From contig VWZX01007400.1 in NCBI GenBank assembly GCA_013399015.1, positions 51,164 through 115,163 on the forward strand: a stretch of DNA of 64,000 bases. Direction: 5' to 3'. Shown in pieces: positions 9,551 through 22,889 of the stretch (positions are counted from its first letter, which is position 1; each line of letters opens with the position of its first letter). The stretch is from Galbula dea. Its lineage: Eukaryota; Chordata; Aves; Piciformes; Galbulidae. A program made the position numbers and the translations under genes. The notes under the pieces were generated by a model. The model made no database searches and was not told where the DNA came from. It saw only the letters and a program-made list of their open reading frames with translations.

Positions 9551-12443
9551 CCAGATAGAAATTGCTCCTAAAAAGCTTTGGATTTTTCCTCAAATGCCTC
9601 AGTCTTCATTACAGTATGGTACATATCAGGGTTATATGCAAGATGTTTCCTAGTCTTGGTTGCTGTACTGACTGGCATGCAGAATCACAAGGGTGGGAAG
9701 AACACAGAACCACATTCCTCTCCAACATATACTCCTGGACTATATCTTTCAACCGTGTGTGGTTTTATGCAGACTTTGTATATAAAGTATGGTCAAATTC
9801 AGGAAGCATTTATAATGCAGTCTCCTACTCTAAGAGAGTAGAGGACCTTTAACATAAATTTTCTGTGGTTGACAAAAGTTATGACTCCATGGCAAAATTG
9901 AAATAAACTGCCAGTATATTCTATGCGTTCTAATCAATAAACACATTACTGACACAGGGTAGCTTGTGTCAGCACTCCCTCCAACTCCACTGGTACTTTG
10001 ATTTGTTAAGGTGAGACAAGAAGATAAGAGTACTAGTTCAGCTTGTCTTTTATCAGTGTTACTATTGCAGATTTTCTTCTGTACATGATTTCATTACAGC
10101 TCTATCATTTCTGATAAAAGCATGTACTGAGATAATTCCAGGCCCTTATAAAAGCTATCTCTCAGAATTACCTCTGTTAAGCAAAGAAGGATGGTCCATT
10201 TGCTCTGTCAGGAAATGGATCCTCATTCAAAACTGTATTAATGGACTTAAGAACAGAGGTAAACATGACCTTGAGTAAAGGAAGGTAAACCTCCTGTACC
10301 CTGCTGGTTTATGTTGTTTTGGAGAGATTTTTCTGAAGTATCTTAGACATGTCAATTAATTATGTTTAAACTAGCATATGACCTCTTTAAAACACTAGAA
10401 TATTGCATAGCTATGAAATAAAGCTATGGATATGGATATTATACATCGTAAGACAAATTTTATCCTGAAATATAAAACTAAGCTCTTCAGAGCCTACAGT
10501 AATTATTGCTTTGAAACATATACCTGATTACAATAAAACACAAGACACTGGATTTCATTTTCTCTGGCAAGAAAAAAATCTTAATACATGCTGATCAGTG
10601 GAGTCAACAAAACCTTAATGTGACAGAACACTGGAGTTCAGATCCCTATTCCACACATCACAGGCAAGACCATGTGTAGGATATACTATGTGCTCTGAAA
10701 CAGCTCAAAAGAGCTCCTAAGCATTACTTGAGTCCCAGTGCTATATTTTAGAAGTGAGTGATGCTATTGCATTGTCAGTAAACTGAATTGAGACAAAGAG
10801 CATTCAAATCATACAAATAAAATTGTTAAATACAAAACTTTGTTAGTTGAACTTGAGCTGGTTCATTACTAAACAAACAAGTTTCCTTATGTAAAAAAAT
10901 TACATTTTACATGTGCATTTTTCCACTGATTTTGATAATTAACTCTGGAGTCTCTAGGTTCATGCTCGAACAGTCTATCTTGGAGCAAATCTATGCATTG
11001 AAGAAACAGCTGAATTTAGCTTTGAGTTTTTATGAAGAGTAATTAGTGAATAAACTTCCCATAAGGGCAGGGGGGAAGGAACATCAAATCCCATGCATAA
11101 TTAAAACCAGAAAACTCACAGCTTTTGTTGCCTTTCGGTGTATTAAAGGTTATGTATTTTGTTCAGGACTTCATTAAATAAGCTGCATAAGTGCTGAAGG
11201 TAAAGCAATGCAACTCCTGCTGCCAACAACCCTGTAAAGATCTAGCCTCATCCTGGTCACACTCATGTCTGCATGAAGTGCCTGTGAAGTCAGTTCCTAT
11301 ACAGGTAAACTCTTATGCAAAAAAACCAACCAAACTAAAAAGCTGCAGGTTCAATCCTGGTGCCAGTTTTAGGATCTAATTGGATTGAAATGATTTGGCA
11401 CTTGAAGTTCTGAAAACAAATACACCAAGTTGCTCTTTACTTTGACAAGTGTTCTGTAAACTGCTGCCAGCAGCATTCTAATTGAATTACATGAAAATAT
11501 TTAATAAAGAATCTGTAGTGAAATTAATTTTGGGGTTTAATTCCCCAGTGAATATATCATAGATACCAGAGACACAGAAGAGAACTACATATTCCTTCCC
11601 ATACTGTAACCATCAGTTTAGATTTTAACATACTATAGATCTTCACAAGTTTTTTACCTGTCTAGGTGCAAGCACATAGGACACTTTTTCTAGTAGTATT
11701 TAGCAAATACTGCTTCAGAACTTTTAAACTCACCCAGCACCCAATAATAACACTCCACTATACATTCATGGTGTTATATACAGGGAACACACTTGTCTAT
11801 TTTAAATCTTCATCTCTCCTTTATTAACAGTGCTGTGGCAAGGAACTGCAGCCAGAGCATTTGCAACAGGCAAGCCTTTGCCTTCTGTACTAGAAGCCTA
11901 CATACTAGAACACTGAAACACCCACTACTTTCAATCACTTGGGTACTACTACAGCCTGTACTTTTTTTAATGACACATTGTTCCCATGGTATTCTGTTTC
12001 CAGAAGTGCCAACACCTACCATGATGCCATGTCACCTTTGGGACACTGTCTAGTGCCTAAGACTCACATCAAGTGCCCTGCCCACAGTCCAGGTAGCCAC
12101 ACTATGCAAAAACAGTCTGTGCTAAAATTTGTAAGCATTGTTAACTTCAGTGAGTTGCATCAAGTTCTACCATGACCTTCAACTCCATATGATGGAGTTT
12201 TACATATCATGCTCTGGGCACATGCAGCCTGGAGGCAAGTTCACCTGCTGAAGCATCCTCTGAACTAAGAGGGAAGCCTGCTCAGTAGGTTAGGCTCAAG
12301 TAAAGTTGGATTTGACTAGAGAATGGCAATCCAGGTTTGAAATATAATGCAGATTCATGCAATATAATGCTTCCTTACAAATACATTAACAGTAGTTATC
12401 AACACTGCAAAGTCAAAACTGCAACATACCATATTTCTTTACC
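9551..12443. other. Unique AT-rich sequence, possibly intronic
   Basis: No repeat family recognised. Two overlapping plus frames at 9562-9852 and a minus frame near 11810-12022 have no supporting splice or domain evidence. The span would be intron if the minus-strand gene model holds. Confidence 0.4.
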
Positions 12444-12643
12444 AGGAGGGTGGTTAGGCACTGGAACAGGTTGCCCAGAGAGGTTGTGGAGGCCCCATCC
12501 CTGGCGATGTTCAAGGCCAGGCTGGATGTGGCCCTGGGCGACCTGGTCTAGTAATTGGCATCCTTGCCCATGTCGGGGGGGGGGTTGGAACTAGATGATC
12601 TTTAAGGTCCCTTCCAACCTGAGCCATTCTATGATTCTATGAT
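12444..12643 (+). mobile_element. CR1 LINE 3' fragment, plus orientation
   Basis: About 200 bases of CR1 3' end. They include the GGTTAGGCACTGGAACAGGT block, the GGCCAGGCTGGATGTGGCCC block, a G-run, GATGATCTTTAAGGTCCCTT and an intact ATTCTATG octamer tail. The good octamer tail and low divergence suggest a fairly young CR1 subfamily shared with the copies at 38591 and 45678. Confidence 0.95.
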
Positions 12644-15600
12644 CACACTGCTATGACCTGAAAATGCAATTAGCCTCTCTCACAGTCTAGGAATCAAAGA
12701 GAAGCTGTCTGTGGGTTTTTGGTTTTCATTTTTGACACTTAGAACTTGAAGGTTTTCAGGGATTTTCTGTAGACCTATACTGAGTAGAAGATTTCCCATC
12801 AGGCCCTGTACTGGCAAGCAACCCCAAACTTAGCTGAAGTTCCCCATTCCATGACTGCCATTCTTGGTAAGCTTTGCTTTTCTTAAAGAACACTGCTGCT
12901 GCAAAAATAGTTTCAGATAAAATGAAGGATCCTTCTTTCTGCCATTTGTCAGAGGTACTCATGAGAGACAAAGCACGAGTTTTAAGTATCACATCTCTGC
13001 AGTTTTACTGACACGTAGTTTTATCTCTTTAGGATGCTAGAAAGGTATAATATTTTTGAACAGTGAACATTATGCTCATCTTCCTTAATGAATCTGGGAT
13101 TTCACAGTGTTTATGCAAATTCATACTTCAAAAACATCCCCTTCAGTATTAGAACTTATGTAATAAACAGTCTGCAAAATAATTTCAGGAAGTGAGTAGA
13201 GTAAAACTCAAAAGTATTTTTCCAATCATAACTATGAAAGATACTGTTAACATCAGTTAAGATGAGACAGTTGTTTTAGAAGACCTAGCCACAAAAATAC
13301 AGTGCTTTCAAACTTAAACTCTGGTTTTAAAAGTATTGTAGATTTGCAGAAGTTTTAAACTCTTCCTCATGACTGCTTGTGTTTTGAATACAAATTACTT
13401 GTTTGACTGCAGTAGTCACGTGTCTATGCACTGTAACTTCTTTCCCATGACAGATGATTGAAATCCTGACATATCACATCACTAAGAACTTTCCAGCAGA
13501 ATATTTTACATAAGTCTAAATGAGTCATTCCAGGGATTTTTTTTTAGAGCCAATTTCTAAGGAAGGGGGAAAAAAAAAAAAAAAAAAACAAAAAAACCCA
13601 GATCTACTGCAGCCAATTTTTCCCCAAAGTATCCTGAGGGAGTTTGTATTAAGAGTTTAAAGAATGGAACTGGCTTTGGTATTTCTTTCCCAGTTGCTAA
13701 TTTATTATCTAGAGGAAGTCACAGGAGCCTTGAAAGAAGTCTTGATGAAAAGGGATCTGTCTCAGCTGCATGGGATTTAATTGACTTCTCAGTCTTGCAA
13801 GAAGAATGCATTAGTATTATCTCTGCCTCTGCTTAACTATCAGCCAAATGGTAATCATCATGATGAATTAATTTCTATGCTGCCACGCAAATCATAACTT
13901 CACACTCTTTCTGTGGACTCATTTCTCTGTTTAGCAGGACACCTGGTAGCAACCTATAAGAGCACAATTCTAGACAAGATCATATGGGATAGGGCAGCAG
14001 GAACAAAGACAACTGCCTTAGGACTATCACATTTACCCCTCTGGTCATACTCAAACAAATAGTTCTCAGGGGGGTTTTTTGCCCCCTTAAAGGGGTAGTG
14101 AATTTTAACATCTTCTACTGTAGGACATTATATCCAATTAGTATTCAGTGTTTCCTTTCATTATCTCTAATGAACCAAATTCTCTGATTACTTTTGGAGT
14201 CTAGAAGTGTAGGAGCCTACCTCAACAGAAGCAGCCTCAGGTTACATCCACACTGCTCAGCTCCGATCAAACCAGCACACAGAGGCTGAGCAAGTAAAAA
14301 TATTTCAGTGCTGTATCACCAGGCCTCAACCTGTAGCTCTCTTTTGCACTACTGAATCATTACAGCTACAAAAGAACAGAACACAGTGGTCATCCCAGAG
14401 GACAGGGCACCTTCCAGCATTACTGTCATTACTGCTGTTGCCAGGCTTCAGCATCATGAAGAGAGGGAAAATGTGACTGCATTAACAAATCTACCAAGCC
14501 CATTATGGATTTGGAAGCAGATAAAAGAATTCGTTCACATCGAAGTGTTTTTCAGCCACCTGTTGGGAGCAGGAGCCTGTGGGGAAAGAATCCCAACCAA
14601 GCAGCAAATTCTCTGCAGACAAGTCTCACAGCACACTGACATTTCAGTCAAGCTGAAGACCAGCAGTAACCAATTGGACTTCTCCAGAGTTGCAAGGCTA
14701 CCAAGTTATCACTGTTGAAATCCACACAACTTCATTTCCACAACCACCAGAAAAACTTTGAGGAAGTGGCTAGTGTTCAGCTGAAGAATTTAGTATTTTG
14801 CAAGTGCACATTGCCAATCCTTAGTTATTCCCCTCTAGTGTTTAGCAAAACATTAAACTTGAAATAAAAAGAGGAAAGATCACACAACTTGTAATTGAAT
14901 TAGCCTAATTATTGCAAGGGGAAAAACAAGCACAGAAACAAAAGTGTTACATAGAAGATTTTATTTTCCTAGTTGCTAGGCTTTTTTCTTCCAGGAAAAT
15001 GTATTTACTGTCATGCTAAATAGTCTAAAGAGAGGTTGCCCTTAGAACTGTAAGGCACAGTTGGGACTAAAGAGATAGGCTTAGGGCATTGGTGCAGCAG
15101 ATTTATGCTTCCCATTTTAAATGCAGCCTGCAAGGCTGAAGACAGTTCACAGCAGATCAAGGAGAAAAATACTACGGAATATAAATTAACCAACCTTTAT
15201 TATACTGGCCTACTTCTACTGATCTTATGACAAAGCTGAAATGTCATAGTAAACCATTTGTATGCAGTTTCATAAATTCCAAACATCAAAACAACAAGTT
15301 TGCCTTGGCATTAGAGAAAATGAAAAGGGCAGACTTCATCATCTCGCAGAAAGTTAACATCAAAGTCACGAAGCCATAGGTAAATAGCAGTTTTGTTTCA
15401 ATGATTGCTTGCTAATATACTGCCTCCAGATAAAAGTCAGACATCATTTCCTAAAAATATGCCACCCCTTTGAATAAAATAAGCTTGCTGCAAAGAAAGT
15501 CTGGCATAGTTTTGTTTCTGGATTCTAGCTCATCCAGCAGTTATCACTAATTCACACTCTTTACAGCTGCTCCTCCTCCCCTCCATCATTTTATTAAACT

Positions 15601-18600
15601 GAGGTCAAACACTACTTGGGGAAGTCTTCTTTACAGTGCATTTTCCTTGTTTCTCCTGGTACAAGGTGGAAATGAAAATTACTAGGCAGGACAAACATCC
15701 TAAATAATTTGACAGGACTGTACTTCCTTTTTAATAAGGAACATGTACACTGACTGAACAAGAAGTACACAAAAAGCTTTTGCAAACTATGAACAAGATA
15801 CAAACTTGCTTTTAGTTAGTGTCTATTTCCTTACAGTTCAATCAGTATTCCAAACAAGAGAATAAATTAGTTAACCTGTGGATTACCTGCCTAACAGACT
15901 GATATTTCAAAATTATGATCCAACTACGGCTTCAATATCCAAGCCAAAGTACACTTTAGATGCAGCTCAGCAACCACTTCCCTGGCTTTATGGAGATAAT
16001 ACTATTTTTGGTATCTGATTGGCATGCTGCAGCATAATTCAATCACATCATGCTCTTGATATCAATCACATAGGATTAGGAGAGCATAAAATTAACCTTG
16101 AAATTCAGTACAATATTTCTGTCAGATTACACAAAACAGCACATTGCCCCTCAAACTCCAGAAACAAGAGATGGGGGTTTATTTAAAGTAATTATATGGA
16201 TTCAACACTGGATGGAGCACCACACAGCCAGACATTGGCAGGAGATAGGTGAACTCTCATAAGGAAGACATCTGTACTTCTAATTTACTTAATGTCAGAG
16301 CAGAGGTTTTTTACCTACTGCTGATGGCCACAAACTAGTCACCACTTCAAGCCAGTGACAATTCCTACTTTAAAAAGAAAGACAAGTGTTGAATGAAATT
16401 CAGTCTGAGATTCAAATTGCAGGAGATTCCTTCAATGAAAATAAATCCATTACTTTTAATACTCAGCTGACTTGCAGTTACTCACAAGATGTGGGTACTT
16501 AGCCACAGGACAGAATCAGCTGTAGTACAAAAGAAAAAAACCCATGTACCTCCACTTAACTAGCTAAAGTACCAATGTTTACAGAGGTTGAAGTTCTAAA
16601 GTTAGTTTAAGCAGCCTATAATGTTTCTTTTGATTTACATTTGATATCAGAACTTGTTACCATACAAAAATATCGTTGCTGAGGCAACAATATACAGAGG
16701 AGAGGCAATTAAACCCACAGTTATTTAGAGAGGAAGATATTAAATTCAGTGTCTTAAACTACTGCTTAAATTACCTTGTACTATTGTAATAAAAAATGCT
16801 CACTTATGAGCAAAGAGACCACTGCTTAACAGGAGTTAAGCTTCAAAACATTTTGGTAACGTTCCTAGGAGTGATTTCCCTCCTCTCCAGTTCTGTTCAG
16901 GCTGAAATGACTGAGTACTAAGAGAATCTGCAAGGGATTAGCACTTCTGAACATACCAGACCCCATGCATTTTTAAATGCATAAATAGGAAAAAAACCAT
17001 CCACTTAACTGCCCCCCAAAAAAATCAATTTTTTTTTCCAACTACGTAAGGCATCCATTATACCAAATGAGATTATATGGTGCATGTTAGATTCTTCTTC
17101 TGATAAAAAGAAATAAAGCCTGTCAACTATAATAGAAATAATGGAAATACCTCAAAATGAAAGAAAAAACAAGACAAGCTGGAAATTTAATTCCAGCAGA
17201 AGAAGCATAAATAATCTAATTTTATTTGGAAAAAAGAAACCAAAAGATTGATTTCTGTACAATAGTTACTGAAGGCCAGGATGAAGCCCTGAACTCAAAA
17301 TCATTTGGATTTCAGTGATGAAATTTTTACACATCCAAACCACATATTTAAAAATTACCTTCTACAAAGACACCTTTACAGGCTGTGATCATAAATATTA
17401 CCAGAAACTTCTAGGTTTCACCAAATCCCAAGATTCAGGATGAAATCAGCAGTTTATTCTGCTTATTAGAGCCAATCTACGTCCTGAAGCTGGATGGACA
17501 AGAACAGGAGGTTCTCTACAGAATCACTAGTAGCTTTTCTCCTACAACTGCTTTGCATGAAACAAGTGTCCCACAAACCCACTGCTGAAGAGGCAAGGCC
17601 AGGAGATAGTTGGAAGAGTTTATATTCACATTTTAATTCTGTTCAATTCAGATTTATCAACAGTTTTCTTTCTCTTTAAGCGATATGAAAGTATATGCAT
17701 CCAAAAATCTGCATGTATGTATTTCTGTATGTAAAAAATATGTACAAATAATTAAAAATATTTATAACATGTTCATGACCTTTACAACCACAGACCCTGT
17801 ACTTTCCTCTCAGTAGCTTGGCTTATCCCCTAAAGCCTCTTTGGACAAGATCCACAGCTCTTTCCACATGCTGCACTTTTAGAAATAGAGAGATACCACA
17901 TACAAGTTTCCCTTCACTGCAAAGCAGTGATTCAGAGGCAAATGTCCACCTTCAGTACTCATTAAGGTGTTTCTTTTATTTCTTAAGCTCTTTGCAGCTG
18001 GGGTAGCAATGCCACTCTATGTTGCCTGTGCCCTGATGAAGCCAGGGAACTGTCAGATCTCCAGATGCTTGAGGAAAAAGGAGAATCACCCACTTAGGTT
18101 ATCCAGTTTGGGATATGTATTAACAGCTCCAGGCACATAGTTTCCACACCAAGTGGAGCTAAGGGGAGGGCAGGGGAAAGAAGAAGGAACAAGAAGAGAG
18201 AAGAACCACTATATATGTATTTCACTATCTGTATCACCTTTTCCTAGCACTCAAAATAAGAAAACAAGTGACCAGAATATACACTTGCTTAACACTGTTT
18301 AGTGCCAATTCCCAGCAACCCTTGTTCTGTACCCAAAAAGCAGAATAGTTGCTCTCTAGCCAAAACCCCGTAACTCAGGAAATATGGAGAGGATGAAATC
18401 TTTGCTCACAAACCCTAGATCACACCAAATCACTCCTCCAAGTCATCATGTCATAGCAACTTAGTCCAGATCTACACAATTTTTTGGTAGAAGTTAAGAC
18501 TAAAGGAGGACTTAAGCCATTTCTAAAGGTTGTGCATGAACTGCTCAAATGAGATTCTTCACTGCTAATCATTACCACAGTTACTTAGCTCTGCAACAGC

Positions 18601-18894
18601 AATAATAAAACCTAAATCTTCATTAAATTGATACAGAAAGTATTTATGGCATGCAGATTTTTATTGCAGAAAACCTCCCTCTGCTTTGAGTTTTATTTAT
18701 GTTGATTTTAAAAGCAATTATTCTTTTCATGTAATAAGCATCCAAATGCATTTGAGACTTGATGGTAGTATTTAACAGCATAGCCAGAAAAGAAATTGGG
18801 GGCAATGGAAGCTATGTGTTCTTCAGAGAGATTAAAGCAAAGACAGGTTTTATTAAGCTCTGCAAGATCCACTTCCCTCAGCATGGTCTCCATG
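12644..18894. other. Unique AT-rich sequence, possibly intronic
   Basis: The largest repeat-poor stretch on the left side. It contains an A-rich homopolymer (13570-13597). The longest open frame is a 110-codon plus frame at 14386-14718, which I cannot assign to any family. The span would be intron if the gene model from the CpG island is right. Confidence 0.4.
13570..13597. repeat. Poly-A tract
   Basis: A run of about 19 A, a C, then more A. No retroposed body is recognisable on its 5' side. Confidence 0.9.
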
Positions 18895-19009
18895 GCTCAA
18901 CAACCACAATATCAAGTATGACACATTAAAAATCCACCCTCAGCAGACATGAGCTCAACCAACATGGTATCAAGCATGATACATTACAGATTCACCCTCA
19001 CCAGAATGG
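18895..19009. repeat. Diverged 58-base tandem duplication
   Basis: Two adjacent copies with a 58-base period, starting GCTCAA at 18895 and 18953. Both contain ATCAAG-ATGA-ACATTA and CCACCCTCA/TTCACCCTCA blocks in the same order. I estimate roughly four in five bases match. It is not part of any dispersed repeat I recognise. Confidence 0.75.
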
Positions 19010-20856
19010 CATGTTTAATAATGGGTTGGGAAGTGACTGCAGCTTCAAATGTTCTCATTTGCAGTTGTTTTACTCTGCCTTTTTGCCAATACTAACTTAA
19101 CAGCTGTCTGGATCAGTCTTAGCTCACTAACCCTGAGACCCAGATGGATTCTAGTTTAGCACTGATATTTTAAGAATTGCCAGCACACACATAGGACAAA
19201 GGAAGGATGCTTGGCCAAAGTCTCACACCAGCAGGGAGTAGGTTAGTCTACTGGATCTGAGAAAGTTCCAGCAAGCATTAAACTGAAGAGCTAGGTAGGA
19301 AACATCCTTCCATTAAGAGAAAATTCACAAGTGACTATCTTTATGGCCAGAAGGGATCATGAGGCAGATGACTAGACTGATGATTTACAACATTCTCCTA
19401 AGCATTGAGTCCAGTAACTTGTATTTGAGTAAAGCTCAACTTAAAAAGCACCAATAAGTGCTGGATCAAACACCTCTAGAGATGGAGGATATATCCCCAG
19501 AGGTTAACCACCTTCCCTGCTCAAGATAGAACACACGTGGAACTTGTTAGCTGTCACTTCTTTCTCATTTATGCTTTCCCCTGTTAGGCCTTCAGCACTC
19601 AGGATTTTCTGCCCATACTCACACAAAGTAATAAAGTCACTTCTGTAACTTGCTGAAAACAGATTTCTTACAAAAATACGGTCTGAGCTCCCACAGACAC
19701 TCACCTTGGATCTCGGTTTTCATGGATTGTTTTTAAACATCTCATACTACAGGGGAAAACACAGTTCCATTATAATTCCCTGATGGCAGCTTCTGCAATA
19801 CAACTGCTGTGTGGCTTAAGAAAATTCACTAGGCCTTTTATTGCTAGTAAATTTTTTGTTGTTGTTGTAATATACTCTGAGAAATTATCAAGTTTGTTAG
19901 AGTATTTGACAGAGCCTGCTTTCCCTAAAACTGTCCTAACAAGTTCCCATTTTAGGATTATTTTATCTTTCCATGAAGTAAATCCTTATAGCTTTTTCCA
20001 ATTATTTTGCCTAGAATTGACAGCAGGATACCAGATGAATGCTATTTTTATCAGCCCATTCACCTTACTGAAATATGATGCTCTAAGCTTCTGAATAAGA
20101 CCTCAAAAAATAGGAGTGTGGAATATTTTTTATGTGGTAAGTACATCATTTTCTACCCTGTCTTTCTCTGTTTGCACAAAAAGCATTATCTACACCTACT
20201 ACAGGTCATGTTCTGCATCTAGGAGGACAAGAATTTCTTCCACACCATACCAGAAAGGAGAAGATTCCTGAATCATGACGTCAATATTAACAGAGTGAAA
20301 AACATAGAGGATACAATCTCTTTTAAAGCTCCTTCAGTATCTGATGCCCTAAATCTCCAAGGACTTGATGTACTAGCTTCACCTTTTTTCTTTTTTTCAG
20401 TCACCAAGAACTTCCCTCCTGGATCACAAAATCTTTTCTTCAGGCCCAGGAAGTGCCTGCTGAGAACACTTAAGCTCCTTCCCATTACTACACAGTTAAA
20501 GAGGCTGTGCTAGAATGTCACTCCCAAGAATCCCTCCTAAAATTTTCATTCCAAACTTGTTCAAGGTGAATGCATATCCAAACAAATAAGAACATTCAAG
20601 CTCTAGAAATGCCTTAGCTAGGTAATAGGTTACAGAAAATCCAAAAGGAAGATGGACCTCTCCTCAGGCTTGCAAACACCATCTCACCAAGTTTCTCTGC
20701 TCACTTATACTAATAGGTGTGTTAATATCTTCTTTATTATTTCTCCCCAAATCTCTAGTCAGATTTTAAACACTGCATTTCAAAGTTAGAAGATAACAAT
20801 GAAAGATAAGCAGGAGTAAGAGATCACTGTGAGGTATATTGCTGACAAAAGTATAC
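19010..20856. other. Unique sequence, possibly intronic
   Basis: No repeat recognised. The frames at 19504-19704 (minus) and 19783-20094 (plus) look like chance. Confidence 0.4.
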
Positions 20857-21022
20857 CTATGAGGAGTATCACCATGGAAATTGAATTTTCTTATCTCTTC
20901 AGGCTTATAAACATCTGGGGCAATTCTTTGATCTTCAGCCTCATCCATTTTCTTACTCATCATCAAGAATAGACCATGGAACTGTGTCTCATTAAGAAGC
21001 AGAAGTGTTTGCTCCATGTCTA
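20857..21022 (-). CDS. Candidate second coding exon of the minus-strand gene, unrecognised
   Basis: A 166-base segment with 54 open codons, read as DMEQTLLLLNETQFHGLFLM followed by a charged stretch (SKKMDEAEDQRIAPDVYKPE and FNFHGDTPH). The translation has the mix of helix-forming and polar residues expected of coding sequence. The donor CATAG|GTATAC at 20857 is good. The acceptor TTGACAG at 21023 lacks a clear pyrimidine tract. Phase fits: exon 1 leaves one base, this segment starts with two (giving Val), and it ends leaving two, which fits the exon starting at 8938 (giving Ser). Two phase matches are weak evidence, since each has a one in three chance. Confidence 0.32.
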
Positions 21023-22579
21023 CTGTCAACATCTAGATTCTAATACTACCTTATGCAAAAAACTAGGAAAGTATTTTAGAGCCACCTGAGACCTTACACT
21101 TTTTCATGACACCATAGAGCTAACATAATGCCACCAAAGCTGATTTGGAACTAGACTTTCCATGTGAATCAGAGACTATAAGGGATAATGAGGAATGTAT
21201 AGGTAACACCTCTCTAGCTTTTCAGAGGGTCTGCTCTCAATTATGAATTTTTAAATTTAAAATGGGAACACTGAAAGCAGTTCCTAGCTATAGAGGAAAA
21301 AATAGTAGGAAGAAGGTACTCTCAGCTTAAAGTTGTAAGCCCCTAAACAGTAAAGTTACTAAATGCAACTCCAACTTCTGGAAATCACATGGACCTGAAG
21401 ATACTGGTTTTGTCACCCCTCAAGTTCTCTCATGTCCAACCAGCAACTGCCCAAAGACACCATTATATATTAAGAGGACAACCCTTCAAGTAAAGAAGGC
21501 TGCCCTGTGTTCTACTCATCCTGCATTTAAACCACCAAACTGTAACTAAGCTAAGTATGAACCAGGGAAGATGTGCTGCTAGAAGAGGTAATACAACCAG
21601 GAATGACTGAGCTCACCAGACACTTTTCTTTCACATTTTCCTCATGCCATAGAAACTTAGATAAAATGCATATGAACCAAAATCAGGTCTTGGGGAAAAA
21701 AAATACCCAATCATGCACTCAACCTCACCACCTCTACTCCCACCAGAGCAACACCCATCCTTCAAAATGGCAAACTGAGGGAGAAGCAGTTCGTAAGATA
21801 ATTGCAGGAGGCTTGTAACATTAGAAGAAACACTTTGTTGGAAGAGCAAAAAGGATCTTCAACTCAGGTACTCTGCCACCGAGACCTCAGTAGGAAAGCA
21901 CCAAATACTGCTGCAGGAGTGTCCTTACACTACCAAAAGAAAACCAACATTCACAAAATCAGTAACAGAAAATAAAAGTTCTGCTTAAGAGCAGTTCTGC
22001 TTAAAGTCCCCAGCACTGCCAAAGTTAAATTTCCCATAGCAGCTCTAATTATTCCATAATTCATGACAAATGTTTTGCTGCTGTTTCTCAGAACACCACA
22101 GATCATTCTTAAAAGAGTAATTTAACTGTGTAGGGACACCATTATTTTAAGGTTTATTTACTGGGCAAGCACACACAGCTTCAAGAAGAGTTAATTTAAT
22201 TTGTAGCTCCACACACACTTGTGCTGCAAACAAGTAAAAGCTGAATGGTCTATAAATACCTTTACTACCAAGGATTTGGGTTCTTTCCAGGACTAAGCAA
22301 AAAAAAAAAAAAAGCCCAGGCACCTGAAACTTTATCCACTGGGGGAGCATTCCAACTGCTTCCATATACAGCTCTGTCCCACTATCAGAAGCAGCACAAC
22401 CATGTGTACCACTGCCCAAGGTAGGGGACACCCCGGGCAGAGCAAGGGACACTCATATGGTGGGAGAGGGACACAAACATCCCAACATGAGATAATGCAA
22501 TTCGCCTGCAGAACTGACAAACAAACAAACCCCTTCTATGCTGCACAGCACAAGAGTTCAGCTAACATAAGTTTTTTAA
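21023..22579. other. Unique sequence, probable first intron
   Basis: No repeat or convincing exon. The minus frames at 22147-22520 show no family. A poly-A stretch lies at about 22299-22313. Confidence 0.45.
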
Positions 22580-22870
22580 AAAGCCAGCCAAACTAGAGGC
22601 AAAAAGACCACCAGCCAAACAACTAGAGGCAAAAAATACCCCAAAACTGAGGTAAAAAACCCCAAGCCCTGAGGTATTAAAAACAAAAAACAAAAAAACC
22701 CCAAGCCCTGAGCTATAAAAAATACACACAAAACAAAACCTGAGATTAAAAAAAAAAAAGCCTGCAGGAAACAAAAAACCAAAAAACCAAAACCCCCACA
22801 CATAAACCCGGAGGTAAAAAACTAAAAAAGCTAAAGAAAGCTAAAGTAAAAGCGTAAGAAAACCATTACG
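22580..22870. repeat. Degenerate A/C-rich minisatellite
   Basis: Irregular repeat of a unit built from (C)CTGAGGT, an A-run, then CCCCAAGCC, with spacing from about 22 to 40 bases (CTGAG starts near 22647, 22669, 22708 and 22739). A preceding pair of AACTAGAGGCAAAAA units lies near 22593 and 22621. The hydrophobic minus-strand frames here (22562-22803) are translations of this repeat. It lies directly against the gene side of the CpG island. Confidence 0.8.
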
Positions 22871-22889
22871 TTTAAACCACTGGAAAATG

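Noticed and set aside
9562..9852. Two overlapping plus frames of 87 and 96 codons
   Set aside because: They occupy different frames of the same DNA and show no family features.
14386..14718. 110-codon plus-strand frame
   Set aside because: No domain, no splice support, and a comparable open frame exists on the other strand. Lengths like this are expected by chance.
19620..19660. 30-base minus-strand segment between a TGTTTTCAG acceptor and a GTGAGT donor
   Set aside because: Too short to judge. Good splice-like strings of this kind occur by chance in a window of this size.
22562..22803. Two hydrophobic minus-strand frames resembling membrane proteins
   Set aside because: They are translations of the A/C-rich minisatellite; the Phe/Leu/Gly pattern follows the repeat unit.
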